Source: Candidatus Pelagibacterales bacterium (GTDB taxonomy: Bacteria; Pseudomonadota; Alphaproteobacteria; Pelagibacterales; AG-422-B15). From it: a stretch of DNA of 64,000 nucleotides. The stretch's first letter is position 1. The number at the start of each line of letters is the position of its first letter. The stretch is from positions 75,617-139,616 of the forward strand of contig JAONQW010000001.1 in the NCBI GenBank assembly GCA_028412835.1, given 5' to 3'. The notes beneath the pieces are model-generated. The model was not told the DNA's origin. It did no database searches and worked only from the letters and a program-made list of their open reading frames with translations. Both the position numbers and the translations under genes were made by a program. Shown piece after piece: positions 62,954 through 64,000 of the stretch.

Positions 62954-64000
62954 CTAAATATGTACCAGGTGAATATTTGTTAAAGGTTTCTTTCTAGTAC
63001 GCTTAAATATAAAGTTTTTTGATACACTCTCAAGTTTTTTATGAACCTTGGAATCTTTTTTACTCAGATTGTTCGTATTATCAAAAAAATTGTATATTTC
63101 TTCTTCAAGACTATCAATAATATCATCATCATATTCATCGAATAAATCTATTCCATTGCAAGATATAATCGGCGGTGAATTCAAACGTAACTTTTTATTC
63201 AGTACGCATGTAATATTTAGAATTCCATTAAAGCTCATGCGTTTTCTTTCAGATAGATGATAGCTGTCACTAGGAACTAACTTATTACCATCAAAGTATA
63301 GTCTTCCACTCATGCATTGATCAATTACTTCAGGCTCTCCTGGAGCTAATTTTAAGATATCTCCATTTTGAATTAGCATAGGATGTTTAACGCCAAGAGA
63401 TTTTGCAAGTTCAGAATGATATTTTAAATGACGATGCTCTCCATGTACTGGTACAGAAATTTCTGGTTTTATCCAATTATACATATCTATCATCTCGTCT
63501 TCACAAGGATGTCCTGATACGTGAATATCTGCATCATATTCAGTTATTACGTCTACATGCATTTCAGAAAGCTTATTGAACATGCCATAAAGTTTTTTTT
63601 CATTACCAGGTATTATTTTTGAAGAAAAAATCACAGTGTCATTTTTATCAATTTCAATTCCCTGAAAATCATTATTTGCAATGCGCATCATTGCACCTCT
63701 TGGTTCACCTTGACTGCCAGTACATAAATACAATAACTCACTCTTTTTTTTCTTTGCAGCTTCTTTTTCATTTAAAATAATCTTTATATCTTTCAAAATA
63801 CCTACTTCACGAGCAACCGAAATCATTCTATGCATTGATCTCCCAACAACTACTAGGGAACGATTAGTCTCTCTCGCGACATACGCAACTGTTTCAAGGC
63901 GTGCAACATTAGATGCAAAGGAAGTAACAAAAACTCTATTTTTTAACTCTTTAACTACTTTAACAAGGTTGTTTCTTACGGTTAATTCAGACCCAGATCT
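62954..64000 (-). CDS. rnj: Ribonuclease J, C-terminal part (N-terminus beyond window)
   Basis: The reading frame stays open from the window edge (codon at 63998-64000) to a stop at 62954, giving 348 codons. The visible part is the beta-CASP and C-terminal region: TSFASNVARLETVAYVARET near the edge, VVVGRSMHRMISVAREVG, YLCTGSQGEPRGAMMRIAN, and HVSGHPCEDEMIDMYNWIKPEISVPVHGEHRH. The metallo-beta-lactamase HxHxDH motif would be upstream, outside the window. RNase J combines endo- and 5'-3' exonuclease activity in RNA maturation. The mce gene is 5 bases downstream. Confidence 0.95.
   Translation of the reverse strand, partial: RSGSELTVRNNLVKVVKELKNRVFVTSFASNVARLETVAYVARETNRSLVVVGRSMHRMISVAREVGILKDIKIILNEKEAAKKKKSELLYLCTGSQGEPRGAMMRIANNDFQGIEIDKNDTVIFSSKIIPGNEKKLYGMFNKLSEMHVDVITEYDADIHVSGHPCEDEMIDMYNWIKPEISVPVHGEHRHLKYHSELAKSLGVKHPMLIQNGDILKLAPGEPEVIDQCMSGRLYFDGNKLVPSDSYHLSERKRMSFNGILNITCVLNKKLRLNSPPIISCNGIDLFDEYDDDIIDSLEEEIYNFFDNTNNLSKKDSKVHKKLESVSKNFIFKRTRKKPLTNIHLVHI

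Noticed and set aside
63833-63835. ATG as the start of the ribonuclease J gene
   Set aside because: The frame stays open upstream to the window edge and encodes conserved RNase J sequence there (SFASNVARLE, VVVGRS), so this methionine is internal and the gene is truncated by the window.
1-64000. CRISPR arrays, insertion sequences, prophage, integrative elements, rRNA operons
   Set aside because: Reading through the window I saw no regularly spaced direct repeats, transposase, integrase or phage-like genes, and no rRNA-like sequence; most coding space is explained by core genes.

Overview
The window is a dense, AT-rich (roughly 30% GC by eye) bacterial chromosome segment. It has short spacers, many 1-8 bp gene overlaps and one tRNA. 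I see no insertion sequence, prophage, CRISPR array or rRNA. Gene content and order point to an alphaproteobacterium: ntrY-ntrX-trkA-dat-hflX, an ispD-ispF fusion, tpiA-secG-pyrG-kdsA-eno-ftsB-lipA, trpE-G-D-C-lexA-gltA, lpxI-lpxA-fabZ-lpxD-skp-bamA-dxr-cdsA-uppS-frr-pyrH-tsf-rpsB-dnaE-lolD-lolC-proS-mce-rnj, and a GTTC-N7-GTTC SOS box. Low GC, tight packing and apparent gene loss at conserved loci suggest a streamlined, probably marine lineage (SAR11-, HIMB59- or AEGEAN-169-like). That placement is inference; no 16S gene is present.

Layout. Positions 1-12 kb are the most variable part: a cut-off short-chain dehydrogenase, a GMC flavin oxidoreductase, tRNA-Ser(UGA), a secreted unknown, LysE and MATE exporters, a polar amino acid ABC binding protein and permease (no ATPase nearby), small membrane proteins, a small helix-turn-helix protein beside a lysine-rich protein, a saccharopine-dehydrogenase-like oxidoreductase, a 560-bp gene-poor gap with a decayed small membrane ORF, and a cystathionine beta-synthase / gamma-lyase pair. 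Positions 12-19 kb carry a cell-wall block (MltB, RlpA, DacA) followed by tmk-holB-metG-tatD. Positions 19-31 kb hold an unknown membrane protein, a DUF3108 protein, hflX, a D-amino-acid transaminase, trkA, the NtrYX two-component system, ispDF, pgpA, cinA, a COQ10/RatA-like protein and lipA. Positions 31-42 kb hold ftsB, eno, kdsA, pyrG, secG, tpiA, a PpiD-type foldase and the trpEGDC operon. Positions 42-64 kb hold lexA, gltA and one long leftward series of envelope biogenesis, translation, replication, lipoprotein export and RNA-processing genes.

The genes work mainly in envelope building (lipid A, BAM complex, peptidoglycan, isoprenoid carriers, lipoprotein sorting), tryptophan and cysteine synthesis, central metabolism, translation and replication. 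The most interesting signals are an rpsB leader that can fold into a pseudoknot over its ribosome-binding site, an SOS box before lexA, an NtrX without the sigma-54 loop motif, a RlpA with altered catalytic-region residues, and repeated absence of genes usually found in these clusters (hfq, rseP, lpxB, pdh genes, moaC/moeA, comEC, gltX). I found no clear new defence or mobile system.
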